Shown here: in pieces, positions 29,269 to 38,830 of the stretch
Layout: the number at the start of each line of letters is the position of its first letter
Numbering within the stretch: position 1 is the stretch's first letter
Source: Streptomyces sp. NRRL B-1140
Lineage (GTDB): Bacteria; Actinomycetota; Actinomycetes; Streptomycetales; Streptomycetaceae
NCBI RefSeq assembly: GCF_001280065.1
Contig: NZ_LGEA01000104.1
Coordinates: 1-64,000 of the forward strand
Direction of reading: 5' to 3'
DNA: 64,000 nucleotides
The notes under the pieces: generated by a model
Database searches by the model: none
The model's input: the letters and a program-made list of their open reading frames with translations, nothing else
What the model was told of the DNA's origin: nothing
Position numbers and translations under genes: made by a program

Positions 29269-29508
29269 GCGCCGTTCCTCTGTGCTGTTCGCCTGGCCGT
29301 CGCATGCTCGACCGCTGCTGCTCTCCCGTGGACCGCGGGAAGCCACACAACGGGAGGTTCCCGGCGATGTGGGGTGGTGAATGAAGCAAATACGTTCCCA
29401 GACCGGTCAGTTGTAGTGCTGAATGGGATGAGCGGGGTATGCAACGGCGCACGCCCGGCACGAAGGGAGGGGCGCCCGCGCCAACTGGCGGCTGAGAGGG
29501 GTTAGTTC

Positions 29509-30594
29509 GTGCATGCTTTGTCACACGGCACCACATCGACACCGGCCACGATCGCAGTTCCACCATCGCTCTCTCTCCCGGTGATCGAGGCGGAGTTTCC
29601 CCGGCGACTCCACCCGTATTGGCCGAAGTGCCAGGAGAAGACCCGGGCCTGGCTGCTCGAAAAGCGGCTCATGCCGGCGGACAAGGTGGAGGAATATGCC
29701 GACGGCCTTTGCTACACCGACCTCATGGCGGGGTACTACATCGGTTCCCCCGACGAGGTCATGCAGGCGATCGCCGATTACAGCGCGTGGTTCTTCGTCT
29801 GGGACGACCGTCACGACCGCGACATCGTGCACGGGCGCCCCGCGGCTTGGCGGCTGCTGCGGGACCGGCTGCACTCGGCCCTCTACTCCCCCCGGGAGCA
29901 TCTGCACCACGAGGATCCACTGGTCGCCGGGTTCGCGGACAGCGTGCTGCGGCTGTACGCCTTCCTGCCCCAGACGTGGAACCTCCGGTTCGCCCGGCAC
30001 TTCCACGCGGTGATCGACGCGTACGACCGGGAGTTCCACAATCGCACGCAGGGAATCGTTCCGACGGTCGAGGAATACCTTCGGCTGCGTCGGCTCACCT
30101 TCGCGCACTGGATATGGACGGACCTGCTGGAGCCGGCCGCCGGTTGCGAACTGCCCGACCGCGTGCGGAAACACCCGGCGTTCCGTAGGGCTGCGTTACT
30201 GAGTCAAGAATTCGCCGCATGGTACAACGATCTGTGCTCGCTGCCGAAAGAGATAGCGGGCGACGAGGTGCACAATCTCGGAATCAGCCTCATCATCCAT
30301 GAGGGGCTGACCCTGGAACAGGCGGTCGTGGAAGTCCGGCGCCGTGTCGAGAAATGCATCGCCGATTTTCTCGATGTCGAGCAGGAAGCCTTACGGTTCG
30401 CCGACGAGCTCGCGGACGGCACCGTGCGGGGGAAGGAACTGAGCGCCGCCGTGCGGGCCTGTCTGGGCAATATGCGGAACTGGTTCAGCTCCGTCTACTG
30501 GTTCCACCACGAGTCCGGCCGGTACATGGTCGACAGCTGGGACGACCGGTCCACGCCCCCGTACGTCAACAACGAAGCGGCAGGTGAGTCATGA
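29509..30594 (+). CDS. Epi-isozizaene synthase (sesquiterpene cyclase)
   Basis: A 361-residue class I terpene cyclase converting farnesyl diphosphate to epi-isozizaene, precursor of albaflavenone. The Asp-rich motif is D99DRHD ([11 protein letters not shown]), and the NSE triad is NDLCSLPKE; the C-terminal RY-type segment is [11 protein letters not shown]. Length and N-terminus (MHALSHGTT) match the S. coelicolor enzyme with the GTG at 29509 behind GAGAGGGG. Two TTA codons (30196-30198 and 30391-30393) make translation likely dependent on the bldA tRNA. Codon use is less GC-biased than neighbours. The stop overlaps the P450 start (ATGA). Confidence 0.95.
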   Translation: MHALSHGTTSTPATIAVPPSLSLPVIEAEFPRRLHPYWPKCQEKTRAWLLEKRLMPADKVEEYADGLCYTDLMAGYYIGSPDEVMQAIADYSAWFFVWDDRHDRDIVHGRPAAWRLLRDRLHSALYSPREHLHHEDPLVAGFADSVLRLYAFLPQTWNLRFARHFHAVIDAYDREFHNRTQGIVPTVEEYLRLRRLTFAHWIWTDLLEPAAGCELPDRVRKHPAFRRAALLSQEFAAWYNDLCSLPKEIAGDEVHNLGISLIIHEGLTLEQAVVEVRRRVEKCIADFLDVEQEALRFADELADGTVRGKELSAAVRACLGNMRNWFSSVYWFHHESGRYMVDSWDDRSTPPYVNNEAAGES

Positions 30595-31961
30595 CCGTCG
30601 AGTCTGTACAGCCCGAAACCCCGCCGGCCGTGCAGCTGCGGGAACCGCCCCGGGCGGGCGGTGGTGTCCCGGCCCTCGGGCACGGCTGGAAGCTGGCGCG
30701 CGACCCGCTGGCGTTCATGTCACGGCTGCGCGACGACGGCGACGTCGTACGGCTCAAGCTCGGGCCCAAGACGGTGTACGCGGTCACCACTCCGGCCCTG
30801 ACCGGCGCCCTGGCGCTGAGCAACGACTTCATCATCGCCGGGCCGCTGTGGGAGTCCCTGGAGGGCCTGCTCGGCAAGGAGGGTGTGGCCACGGCGAACG
30901 GCCCGCGGCACCGGCGTCAGCGGCGCACCATCCAGCCCGCCTTCCGGCTCGACGCCATCCCCGCCTACGGCCCGATCATGGAGGAGGAGGCCCACGCGCT
31001 CATCGAGCGCTGGAAGCCCGGCGAGACGATCGACTGCACCTCCGAGTCCTTTCGGGTGGCCGTGCGGGTCGCGGCCCGCTGCCTGCTGCGCGGCGAGTAC
31101 ATGGACGAGCGGGCCGAGCGGCTGTGCGTCGCCCTCGCCACCGTCTTCCGGGGGATGTACCGGCGGATGGTGGTCCCGCTGGGTCCGCTCTACAACCTGC
31201 CGCTCCCGGCCAACCGGGAATTCAACCGGGCATTGGCCGATTTGCATCTCCTCGTGGACGAGATCGTCGCCGAGCGCCGGGCATCCGGTCAAAAGCCGGA
31301 CGATTTGCTGACGGCATTGCTGGAGGCGAAGGACGACAATGGCGAGCCGATCGGGGAACAGGAGATCCACGATCAGGTCGTCGCGATCCTCACCCCCGGC
31401 AGTGAAACCATCGCCTCCACGATCATGTGGCTGTTGCATATGCTCGCGGAGCATCCCGAACACGCCGACCGGGTGCGCGACGAAGTCGAAGCCGTCACCG
31501 GTGGGAAGCCGGTGGCATTCGCAGACGTCCGAGGACTCAGGCACACCAACAATGTCGTGGTCGAGTGCATACGTTTGAGGCCGGCCGTCTGGATTCTGAC
31601 GCGCCGGGCGGTGCGGGACACGGAACTCGGTGGATACCGTATTCCGTCCGGGGCGGACATCATCTACAGCCCCTTCGCGATCCAGCGCGACCCGAGGTCG
31701 TTCGAGCGAAACCTGGAGTTCGATCCGGACCGCTGGCTTCCGGACCGGGTCAAGGGCATCCCGAAGCACGCCATGAGCCCCTTCAGCGTGGGCAACCGCA
31801 AGTGCCCGAGCGACCACTTCTCCATGGCCATGCTGACGCTGATCACGGCGGCGCTGGCCACCAGGTATCGCTTCGAGCAGGTGGCGGGGTCCAAGGGCGA
31901 TCCGCGGGTGGGTATCACGCTCCGGCCGCACGACCTGCGGGTACGGCCGGTCGCGCGGTGA
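30591..31961 (+). CDS. cyp170A1: Cytochrome P450 CYP170A family (epi-isozizaene oxidase)
   Basis: A 456-residue cytochrome P450. The heme loop is [13 protein letters not shown] with Cys405; the K-helix motif is VVECIRLRP (ExxR); the I-helix is [12 protein letters not shown], where the usual A/G-G-x-x-T is altered. In S. coelicolor this enzyme oxidises epi-isozizaene in two steps to albaflavenone and also has a separate moonlighting farnesene synthase site. Acidic segments DDNGE (248-252) and DTELGG (343-348) could be the corresponding metal motifs (inference). It is translationally coupled to the cyclase gene. It converges with nrdS, 13 nt between stops. Confidence 0.94.
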   Translation: MTVESVQPETPPAVQLREPPRAGGGVPALGHGWKLARDPLAFMSRLRDDGDVVRLKLGPKTVYAVTTPALTGALALSNDFIIAGPLWESLEGLLGKEGVATANGPRHRRQRRTIQPAFRLDAIPAYGPIMEEEAHALIERWKPGETIDCTSESFRVAVRVAARCLLRGEYMDERAERLCVALATVFRGMYRRMVVPLGPLYNLPLPANREFNRALADLHLLVDEIVAERRASGQKPDDLLTALLEAKDDNGEPIGEQEIHDQVVAILTPGSETIASTIMWLLHMLAEHPEHADRVRDEVEAVTGGKPVAFADVRGLRHTNNVVVECIRLRPAVWILTRRAVRDTELGGYRIPSGADIIYSPFAIQRDPRSFERNLEFDPDRWLPDRVKGIPKHAMSPFSVGNRKCPSDHFSMAMLTLITAALATRYRFEQVAGSKGDPRVGITLRPHDLRVRPVAR

Positions 31962-31974
31962 CCGAGGCCGTCTT

Positions 31975-32937
31975 TCAGGCTGCTTCGGGGCCTCTGAAGG
32001 TGCGCCGGTAGGCGTTCGGGGTGGTCCCGATCGTCCGGACGAAGTGGTGGCGCAGTGTGGCCGCGTTGCCGAACCCCGTTCGGCCGGCTATCGCGTCCAT
32101 GGTCTCGTCCGTCGCCTCCAGCAGCCGCTGGGCCAGCAGCACACGCTGGCGCAGGATCCAGCGGTAGGGAGTCGTGCCCGTCTCCTGCTGGAAGCGGCGG
32201 GCGAAGGTCCGCGGGGACATGAGGGCGCGGGCGGCCAGCTGCTCGACGGTGACCTCCTCGTCGAGGTGCCGCTCCATCCACGCCAGCACCTCACCGATCG
32301 TGTCGGCGTCGGGGAGCGGCAGCGGGCGCTCGATGTACTGGGCCTGGCCGCCGTCGCGGTGCGGCGGCACCACCATCCGCCGGGCGATCTTGTTGGCGAC
32401 CTCGGTGCCCTGCTCCTTGCGCACCAGGTGGAGACAGGCGTCGATCCCGGCGGCCGTGCCGGCGGAGGTGATCACGGGGTCCTCGTCGACGTAGAGCACG
32501 TCCTGCTCGACCACCACGCGTGGGTACTGCCGGGCGAGGTCCTGGGCGTGCTTCCAGTGCGTGGCACAGCGGCGCCCGTCCAGGAGCCCCGCCGCGGCCA
32601 GCACGAAGACGCCGGAGCAGACGCTCAGCACCCGGGCGCCGCGGTCGACCGCGCGGCGCAGGGCGTCCAGCAGTTCCGGCGGGAAGTCCCGGTGCGCGTA
32701 GCTCTGCCCGGCCGGCACGGCGATCAGGTCGGCCGTCTCCAGCCGCTCCAGGCCGTGCTCGGCCTGGAGCGAGAAGCCCGAGTTCATCCGCAGCACCGGG
32801 CCCTCGGCCGAGGCGACGGCGAAGTCGTACACCGGCAGGCCCTCGTCGCTCCGGTCGGTGCCGAAGACCTCGCACACCACACCCAGTTCGAAGGGGTTCA
32901 CGCCGTCGAGGAGAGCGACGGCCACGTTCTGCAGCAT
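31975..32937 (-). CDS. nrdS: AraC-family regulator with DJ-1/PfpI-like domain (NrdS-type)
   Basis: A 320-residue regulator. Residues 1-180 form a class I glutamine-amidotransferase-like (DJ-1/PfpI) domain with VAVALLDGVNPFELGVV and the elbow VCSGVFVLAAAGLL. Residues 210-315 form the double helix-turn-helix AraC domain (QLAARALMSPRTFARRFQQ, IAGRTGFGNAATLRHHF). In S. coelicolor the AraC-like gene nrdS follows nrdAB and was named for that linkage. Here it is same-strand with nrdB but 248 nt downstream. Its targets are not evident. The ATG is at 32937 with a weak ribosome-binding site. Confidence 0.87.
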   Translation of the reverse strand: MLQNVAVALLDGVNPFELGVVCEVFGTDRSDEGLPVYDFAVASAEGPVLRMNSGFSLQAEHGLERLETADLIAVPAGQSYAHRDFPPELLDALRRAVDRGARVLSVCSGVFVLAAAGLLDGRRCATHWKHAQDLARQYPRVVVEQDVLYVDEDPVITSAGTAAGIDACLHLVRKEQGTEVANKIARRMVVPPHRDGGQAQYIERPLPLPDADTIGEVLAWMERHLDEEVTVEQLAARALMSPRTFARRFQQETGTTPYRWILRQRVLLAQRLLEATDETMDAIAGRTGFGNAATLRHHFVRTIGTTPNAYRRTFRGPEAA

Positions 32938-33030
32938 GCGTCCAGTGTGCCTCGCCCGTGGCAGTAATTCGAGGGTCCACGGCAGTACTGCCACTGACGG
33001 TAAGGAGCAATCAGCGCGACAGTGGTGTCC

Positions 33031-33273
33031 ATGAACAGCAACCAGGTAGAAGCACTGATCGGACTGACCGCCACCTTCGGGATCCTGGTCCTCCTGATTC
33101 TCCCGTCCGTGATCGGCCTGGTGCGCGAGAGGCGCATCGACCGTCAGATCCGGGAGGCTCAGGAGGCCCGCGAGGAGGTGCCGGCTCAGAAGTCCTCGTC
33201 CAGGTCGACGGTGCCCTCCACCGCGACCTGGTACGCCGAGGGCCGCCGCTCGAAGAAGTTGGTCAGCTCCTGA
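33031..33273 (+). CDS. Possible small single-pass membrane protein
   Basis: A small frame of 80 codons starting at ATG 33031. It encodes one hydrophobic helix (ALIGLTATFGILVLLILPSV) followed by a charged, helical tail rich in Arg/Glu. That looks like a genuine membrane microprotein, but the last 88 nt lie antisense to the 3' end of nrdB and the end of the product is low quality. The start has only a distant GGAG. It is divergent from nrdS. It may be real with an ill-defined C-terminus, or chance. Confidence 0.42.
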   Translation: MNSNQVEALIGLTATFGILVLLILPSVIGLVRERRIDRQIREAQEAREEVPAQKSSSRSTVPSTATWYAEGRRSKKLVSS

Positions 33274-34193
33274 ACCCCCTGGAGCTCCATGAAGGAGAAG
33301 GGGTTCTCGGAGCCGTACACCGGAGCGAAGCCGAGGCGGGTCAGCCGCTGGTCCGCCACGCACTCCAGGTACTGCCGCATCGACTCGGTGTTCATGCCCG
33401 GCAGGCCGTCACCGCACAGGTCGCGCGCGAACTGCAGCTCGGCCTCGACGGCCTCCCGGAGCATGTCTGTCACCTCCTGCTGGAGCCGGTCGTCGAAGAG
33501 CTCCGGCTCCTCCTTGCGGACGGTGTCGACCACGTCGAAGGCGAAGGACATGTGCATCGTCTCATCGCGGAACACCCAGTTGGTGCCGGTGGCCAGACCG
33601 TGCAGCAGGCCCCGGCTGCGGAACCAGTAGACGTAGGCGAAGGCGCCGTAGAAGAACAGGCCCTCGATGCACGCGGCGAAGCAGATCAGGTTGAGCAGGA
33701 ACCGGCGGCGGTCCGCCTGGGACTCCAGCCGGTCCAGCTTGTCCACCGAGTCGATCCACTTGAAGCAGAAGGAGGCCTTCTCGCGGATGGACGGGATGTT
33801 CTCCACGGCCGCGAAGGCCGCCGCGCGGTCCTCGGGGTCGGGCAGGTAGGTGTCGAGAAGCGTCAGATAGAACTGGACGTGCACGGCCTCCTCGAAGAGC
33901 TGACGGCTCAGATACAGCCGCGCCTCGGGGGAGTTGATGTGCTTGTACAGCGTCAGCACCAGGTTGTTCGCGACGATCGAGTCGCCCGTCGCGAAGAAGG
34001 CCACCAGCCGGCCGATCAGGTGCTGCTCCGCGGGGGAGAGCTTGGCGAGGTCGGCGACGTCGGAGTGGAGGTCGACCTCCTCCACGGTCCAGGTGTTCTT
34101 GATGGCGTCCCGGTAGCGCTCGTAGAAGTCGGGGTAGCGCATGGGGCGCAGGGTGAGCTCGAAGCCGGGGTCGAGAAGGTTCTGGGTGCTCAT
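33186..34193 (-). CDS. nrdB: Class Ia ribonucleotide reductase, beta subunit
   Basis: A 335-residue di-iron, tyrosyl-radical subunit. Ligand motifs are GDSIVANNL (Asp), FEEAVHVQFY (Glu, His and the radical Tyr), ACIEGLFFYG (Glu) and RDETMHMSF (Glu, His). The C-terminal tail ends DLDEDF, the peptide that docks on NrdA. The ATG overlaps the nrdA stop by one base (TAATG), so the subunits are coupled. Expression should follow the cobalamin riboswitch upstream of nrdA. Confidence 0.95.
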   Translation of the reverse strand: MSTQNLLDPGFELTLRPMRYPDFYERYRDAIKNTWTVEEVDLHSDVADLAKLSPAEQHLIGRLVAFFATGDSIVANNLVLTLYKHINSPEARLYLSRQLFEEAVHVQFYLTLLDTYLPDPEDRAAAFAAVENIPSIREKASFCFKWIDSVDKLDRLESQADRRRFLLNLICFAACIEGLFFYGAFAYVYWFRSRGLLHGLATGTNWVFRDETMHMSFAFDVVDTVRKEEPELFDDRLQQEVTDMLREAVEAELQFARDLCGDGLPGMNTESMRQYLECVADQRLTRLGFAPVYGSENPFSFMELQGVQELTNFFERRPSAYQVAVEGTVDLDEDF

Positions 34194-36544
34194 TACTGGC
34201 AGGCCTCGCAGGACTCGGGGTTTTCCAGGGAGCAGGCGACCGCTTCGGGGTCGGGGGTGGCCTGCACGGGGACGGTGGCCTGTGCGGCGCGGGCGATGCG
34301 GGTCGCAGGGCGCGAGCGCAGGTAGTACGTCGTCTTCAGCCCGGACTTCCAGGCGTAGGCGTACATCGAGGAGAGCTTGCCGATGGTCGGCGTCTCCAGG
34401 AAGAGGTTCAGGGACTGGGACTGGTCCAGGTACGGGGTCCTGGCCGCCGCCATGTCGATCAGACCGCGCTGCGGGATCTCCCACGCCGTGCGGTAGAGGG
34501 CGCGGACGTCCTCGGGGATCCAGGCGAAGTCCTGCACCGAGCCGTTGGCCTCGCGCAGGGCCTCACGACTGCGGGCGTCCCACACGCCGAGCCGCTTCAG
34601 CTCGTCCACCAGGTAGGAGTTGACCTGGAGGAACTCGCCCGACAGCGTCTCGCGCTTGAACAGGTTGGACACCTGCGGCTCGATGCACTCGTACACGCCC
34701 GCGATCGACGCGATCGTCGCCGTGGGCGCGATGGCGAGGAGCAGCGAGTTGCGCAGGCCGGTCGTGGTGACGCGCTCGCGCAGGGCCGCCCAGCGCTCCG
34801 GCCAGGTCGGCTCGGTGCCGTAGTGGTCGGGGTGCAGCACGCCCCGGGCCGTACGGGTCTTCTCCCAGGCCGGGAGCGGGCCGTTGCGCTCGGCGAGGCC
34901 GGCGGAGGCCTCGTAGGCGGCGAGCATGATGCGCTCGGCGATGCGGGTGGACAGGGCCTTGGCCTCGGGCGAGTCGAAGGGCAGGCGCAGCTTGAAGAAG
35001 ACGTCCTGAAGGCCCATCGCGCCGAGGCCGACCGGACGCCAGCGGGCGTTGGAGCGGCCCGCCTGCTCGGTCGGGTAGAAGTTGATGTCCACGACCCGGT
35101 CGAGGAACGTGACGGCCGTGCGGACGGTCTCGTCCAGCCGCTCCCAGTCGATGTCCCCGCCGGTCACGAACGCGCCGAGGTTCACCGAGCCGAGGTTGCA
35201 GACCGCCGTCTCCCCGTCGTCGGTGACCTCGAGGATCTCCGTGCACAGGTTGGACGAGTGCACGACGTGGCCCGGCTCGGCCGTCTGGTTGGCGGTGCGG
35301 TTGGCGGCGTCCTTGAAGGTCATCCAGCCGTTGCCGGTCTGCGCCAGGGTGCGCATCATGCGGCCGTACAGCTCGCGGGCGGGCAGGGTCTTCTTCGCGA
35401 GGCCCTTCGCCTCGGCCGCCCGGTAGGCGGTGTCGAACTCCTCGCCCCACAGGTCGACCAGCTCGGGCACGTCCGAGGGGGAGAACAGCGACCAGTCGGC
35501 GTCCGCGTTCACGCGCCGCATGAACTCGTCCGGCACCCAGTGCGCGAGGTTCAGGTTGTGCGTACGGCGGGCGTCCTCACCGGTGTTGTCGCGCAGCTCC
35601 AGGAACTCCTCGATGTCGGAGTGCCAGGTCTCCAGGTAGACCGCCGCCGCGCCCTTGCGCCGGCCGCCCTGGTTCACGGCGGCGACCGAGGCGTCCAGGG
35701 TCTTCAGGAACGGGACGATGCCGTTGGAGTGGCCGTTGGTGCCGCGGATCAGCGAACCGCGGGCGCGGATGCGGGAGTACGCGAGTCCGATGCCGCCGGC
35801 GTGCTTCGACAGCCGGGCCACCTGGTGGTACCGGTCGTAGATGGAGTCCAGCTCGTCCTTGGGGGAGTCGAGGAGGTAGCAGGACGACATCTGGGGGTGC
35901 CGGGTGCCGGAGTTGAACAGGGTGGGGGAGGAGGGGAGGTAGTCGAGGCGGCTCATGAGCCCGTAGAGCGCCGCGACCTCGTCCAGCGCGCGCGTGGTGT
36001 CGTCCTCGGCGAGGCCGCTGGCCACCCGCAGCATGAAGTGCTGGGGCGTCTCGACGACCTTGCGGGTGTGCGGGTGGCGCAGCAGGTAGCGGCTGTGCAG
36101 CGTGCGCAGGCCGAAGTAGCCGAAGCGGTCGTCGGCCGCCCGGTCGATCAGCGCGTCGAGACGGGCGGCGTGGACGCGCACGAACTCGGCGGTCCGGTCG
36201 GCGATGAGGCCCTCGCGGTGGCCGACCGCGACGGACTCGGTGAAGGACGTGACGCCCTGCGAGGCGGCCTCTTCACGGATGCCGATGGTCAGCAGCCGGG
36301 CGGCCAGCCGGGAGTAGGCGGGGTCCTCGGAGATCAGACCGGCCGCGGCCTCCGTCGCCAGCTCCCGCAACTCCCGCTCGTCCGCCCGCGCGGAGCGGCC
36401 GCGCAGCGCGGCCGCGGCGACCCGGCCGGGATCGGCGTCGGGGAGGTCGGCGGTCAGCTCGGTCAGGGTCCGCAGCAGCGCGGCACCGGGGGCGTCGTGC
36501 TCTTCTTCGGCGGCTGAGACCGGTTCGGCTGGCGCGATGGTCAC
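34193..36544 (-). CDS. nrdA: Class Ia ribonucleotide reductase, alpha subunit
   Basis: A 783-residue catalytic subunit. Active-site elements are MSSCYLLDS (redox Cys), HSSNLCTEILE (N-x-C-x-E), AVCNLGSVNLG (second redox Cys), the paired tyrosines in KTTYYLRSR, and the C-terminal shuttle pair SCEAC. I see no VxKRxG-type ATP-cone in the N-terminal 90 residues, so overall activity regulation by dATP is probably missing. The GTG at 36544 has GGGAGAG upstream. A cobalamin riboswitch lies 136 nt upstream: when B12 is abundant the B12-dependent class II enzyme suffices and this oxygen-dependent enzyme is shut off. Confidence 0.95.
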   Translation of the reverse strand: MTIAPAEPVSAAEEEHDAPGAALLRTLTELTADLPDADPGRVAAAALRGRSARADERELRELATEAAAGLISEDPAYSRLAARLLTIGIREEAASQGVTSFTESVAVGHREGLIADRTAEFVRVHAARLDALIDRAADDRFGYFGLRTLHSRYLLRHPHTRKVVETPQHFMLRVASGLAEDDTTRALDEVAALYGLMSRLDYLPSSPTLFNSGTRHPQMSSCYLLDSPKDELDSIYDRYHQVARLSKHAGGIGLAYSRIRARGSLIRGTNGHSNGIVPFLKTLDASVAAVNQGGRRKGAAAVYLETWHSDIEEFLELRDNTGEDARRTHNLNLAHWVPDEFMRRVNADADWSLFSPSDVPELVDLWGEEFDTAYRAAEAKGLAKKTLPARELYGRMMRTLAQTGNGWMTFKDAANRTANQTAEPGHVVHSSNLCTEILEVTDDGETAVCNLGSVNLGAFVTGGDIDWERLDETVRTAVTFLDRVVDINFYPTEQAGRSNARWRPVGLGAMGLQDVFFKLRLPFDSPEAKALSTRIAERIMLAAYEASAGLAERNGPLPAWEKTRTARGVLHPDHYGTEPTWPERWAALRERVTTTGLRNSLLLAIAPTATIASIAGVYECIEPQVSNLFKRETLSGEFLQVNSYLVDELKRLGVWDARSREALREANGSVQDFAWIPEDVRALYRTAWEIPQRGLIDMAAARTPYLDQSQSLNLFLETPTIGKLSSMYAYAWKSGLKTTYYLRSRPATRIARAAQATVPVQATPDPEAVACSLENPESCEACQ

Positions 36545-36679
36545 GTGGGGCTCTCCCTCGCTCGGCACGGGGACCTCGTCGAGGGCAGGGGGCAGCACAC
36601 GAGCGCACGCGGCGTCGCGTCCACCGGCCCATTCCACGAGGCCCGGACGTCAGGGCACACCGGCCGGGTGGCCGGGCGC

Positions 36680-36835
36680 GCTGTCGGCAGGTCCTCGGAC
36701 TGACTCCCATGCGCATATGGGCATGGGTACACCGTTGCGGGACAGTTCCGGATTCGCACCGGATTCCCCTGCGGCGGCAGCGAGCATGAGCATACATCTT
36801 GTGCCGGGCTCGGTTGGCACCCCCAGATGTTGTGT
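36680..36835 (-). promoter_or_regulatory. Cobalamin (adenosylcobalamin) riboswitch upstream of nrdAB
   Basis: Read on the minus strand, the core has GGGGAATCCGGTGCGAATCC, then GGAACTGTCCCGCAACGGT, and then the B12 box AGTCCGAGGACCTGCCG (36685-36701). These are the conserved pieces of cobalamin riboswitches in the right order and spacing. An upstream GCCAACCGAGCCCGGCAC arm starts near 36830. The outer boundaries are approximate. About 130 nt of leader separate it from the nrdA GTG and could hold the expression platform. Confidence 0.93.
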
Positions 36836-36867
36836 CGCGGTGGTGTCGGAGCGTCATCTCTACGTGA

Positions 36868-36906
36868 CAGCGGGCCGCCGTGACACATGGTCACGACGGC
36901 CCGCTG
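36868..36906 (-). terminator. Terminator of the permease operon
   Basis: A 17-bp stem with a single mismatch (CAGCGGGCCGCCGTGAC against GTCACGACGGCCCGCTG) and ACATG loop lies 33 nt after the permease stop and before the riboswitch. Confidence 0.82.
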
Positions 36907-36938
36907 CGGGGTGTTCGTGGTGGGCCGGAACCCTGGGA

Positions 36939-38567
36939 TCAGTGCGCGGAGCCGGCCGTCGCGGGCGGGAGTTCCACCTGGACGCCGGGGTCGCCCGCGT
37001 CCGCCGTGTAGTCCTCCGGCTTGGTCTCGTCGACGCCGTCGGGGGCCTTCAGGGCCTTCAGGACGAAGGTCAGGACCACCGTCACCACCACGTTCAGGAC
37101 GAACGCCGTGAGGCCGATGTAGCCGATCTCGCCGATGCCCGGGATCTCCTTCGCGGAGCCACCGAAGTGCTTCTGGGTCGGGGAGGCGACGCCGTACGCC
37201 GCGACCGTGCCGTAGATCATGCCGACCGCCCAGCCCGCGAGCAGCGCCCAGCGGTGGAACCAGCGGGTGAACAGGCCGCCGACCAGGGCGGGGAAGGTCT
37301 GCAGGATCCAGATGCCGCCCAGCAGCTGGAAGTTGATGGCGACCGTCTTGTCCATGGTGAGGACGAAGGCCAGGGCGCCGACCTTCACGAGCAGGGAGAC
37401 CAGCTTGGACACCTTGGTCTCCTGCGCCGGAGTGGCGTCCGGCTTGATGAAGTCCTTGTAGATGTTGCGGGTGAACAGGTTCGCGGCCGCGATGGACATG
37501 ATGGCGGCGGGCACCAGCGCGCCGATGCCGATCGCCGCGAACGCCACGCCCGCGAACCAGTCCGGGAACATCGTCTCGAACAGCTGCGGGATCGCCAGCT
37601 GCCCGTTCTGCACCTTGATCCCGGCCGCGATCGCCATGAACCCGAGCAGTGCCAGCAGGCCCAGCATCAGCGAGTACAGCGGCAGGATCGTGGTGTTGCG
37701 GCGGATCACCTCACGGCTCTTCGAGGACAGCGTCGCCGTGATGGAGTGCGGGTACATGAAGAGCGCGAGGGCGGAGCCCAGCGCCAGCGTGGCGTACGTC
37801 CACTGGCCGGGCTCGGCCGGTGTCAGCGCACCGCGCGGCGCGCCCGTCGCCGGGTTGGTCTGGCCGTACGCCTCGCCGGCCTTGGCGAAGATCTCGTCGA
37901 AGCCGCCCAGCTTGATCGGGATGTAGATGATCGCCACCGCGATGACGATGTAGATCAGCGTGTCCTTCACGAACGCGATGAGCGCGGGAGCCCGCAGGCC
38001 CGACGAGTACGTGTACGCCGCCAGCACGCCGAAGGCGATCAGCAGCGGCAGGTCCTTGATGAACCAGTTGGTGTTCTCGCCGCCGCCGACGCCCATCACG
38101 TCCAGTACGGCCTGGATGCCGACCAGTTGGAGCGCGATGTACGGCATCGTCGCCAGGATGCCGGTCACGGCGACCGCCAGCGACAGGCCCTTCGAGCCGA
38201 AACGGCCGCGCACGAAGTCGGACGTGGTGACGTAGCCGTGCTTGTGGGAGACCGACCACAGGCGGGGCAGGAAGGTGAAGATCAGCGGGTACACCAGGAT
38301 CGTGTAGGGCACCGCGAAGAAGCCGGCCGCGCCCGCCGCGTAGATCGCCGCCGGCACGGCGACGAAGGTGTACGCCGTGTACAGGTCGCCGCCGAGCAGG
38401 AACCAGGTGATCCAGGTGCCGAACGAGCGGCCGCCCAGGCCCCATTCGTCCAGGCTGTGCTCGTTCTCGGCCTTGCGCCAGCGCGCGGCCAGGAAGCCCA
38501 TGACCGTGACGGCCAGGAAGAAGAAGATGAAGACGCCGAGCGCGACGCCGTTCACGCCGTCCTTCAC
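36939..38567 (-). CDS. Sodium:solute symporter, monocarboxylate (MctP/MctC-like) permease
   Basis: A 542-residue SSS-family permease with about 13 transmembrane segments, for example FIFFFLAVTVMGFLAA and ALVPAAIMSIAAANLFTRN. The motif GGRSFGTWITWFLLGGDLYTAYTF is split here between helices 1 and 2. The subgroup is that of monocarboxylate (lactate, pyruvate, alanine, acetate) importers; the precise substrate is inferred. The GTG start overlaps the stop of the DUF3311 gene (GTGA). DUF3311 plus SSS pairs are a common gene couple. It ends in a strong terminator. Confidence 0.87.
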   Translation of the reverse strand: MKDGVNGVALGVFIFFFLAVTVMGFLAARWRKAENEHSLDEWGLGGRSFGTWITWFLLGGDLYTAYTFVAVPAAIYAAGAAGFFAVPYTILVYPLIFTFLPRLWSVSHKHGYVTTSDFVRGRFGSKGLSLAVAVTGILATMPYIALQLVGIQAVLDVMGVGGGENTNWFIKDLPLLIAFGVLAAYTYSSGLRAPALIAFVKDTLIYIVIAVAIIYIPIKLGGFDEIFAKAGEAYGQTNPATGAPRGALTPAEPGQWTYATLALGSALALFMYPHSITATLSSKSREVIRRNTTILPLYSLMLGLLALLGFMAIAAGIKVQNGQLAIPQLFETMFPDWFAGVAFAAIGIGALVPAAIMSIAAANLFTRNIYKDFIKPDATPAQETKVSKLVSLLVKVGALAFVLTMDKTVAINFQLLGGIWILQTFPALVGGLFTRWFHRWALLAGWAVGMIYGTVAAYGVASPTQKHFGGSAKEIPGIGEIGYIGLTAFVLNVVVTVVLTFVLKALKAPDGVDETKPEDYTADAGDPGVQVELPPATAGSAH

Positions 38568-38830
38568 TGCGACGCACCGCCCTTCGCGGCCGAGCGGGCG
38601 CGCTGGTCACGCTGCCACAGCTTGTAGGCGATCATCGTCAGAGCGGTGGAGATCAGCACCCAGGCCATCTGGTACCAGTAGAAGAACGGGATCCCGATGA
38701 AGGCCGGGTCGGTCTTGGCGTACGAGCCGACCCACAGCATGGCCACGAAGGGCGCTATGAGGCAGACCGCGATGACGACGCGCACGGGCGTCACCACCGG
38801 CCCTCTGCTGGCTTGTGGGGCTTGCGACAT
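38564..38830 (-). CDS. DUF3311 small membrane protein
   Basis: An 88-residue protein with two hydrophobic segments (VVIAVCLIAPFVAMLWVGSY and MAWVLISTALTMIAYKLW) separated by the conserved PAFIGIPFFYWYQ loop of DUF3311. It is translationally coupled (GTGA) to the SSS permease, so it is probably an accessory subunit or assembly factor for that transporter. The ATG at 38830 has GGAG upstream. Confidence 0.88.
   Translation of the reverse strand: MSQAPQASRGPVVTPVRVVIAVCLIAPFVAMLWVGSYAKTDPAFIGIPFFYWYQMAWVLISTALTMIAYKLWQRDQRARSAAKGGASQ

Noticed and set aside
32520..34325. 601-residue plus-strand frame across nrdS and nrdB
   Set aside because: It is antisense to two well-supported genes and its translation is Arg/Pro/Ser-rich with no domain.
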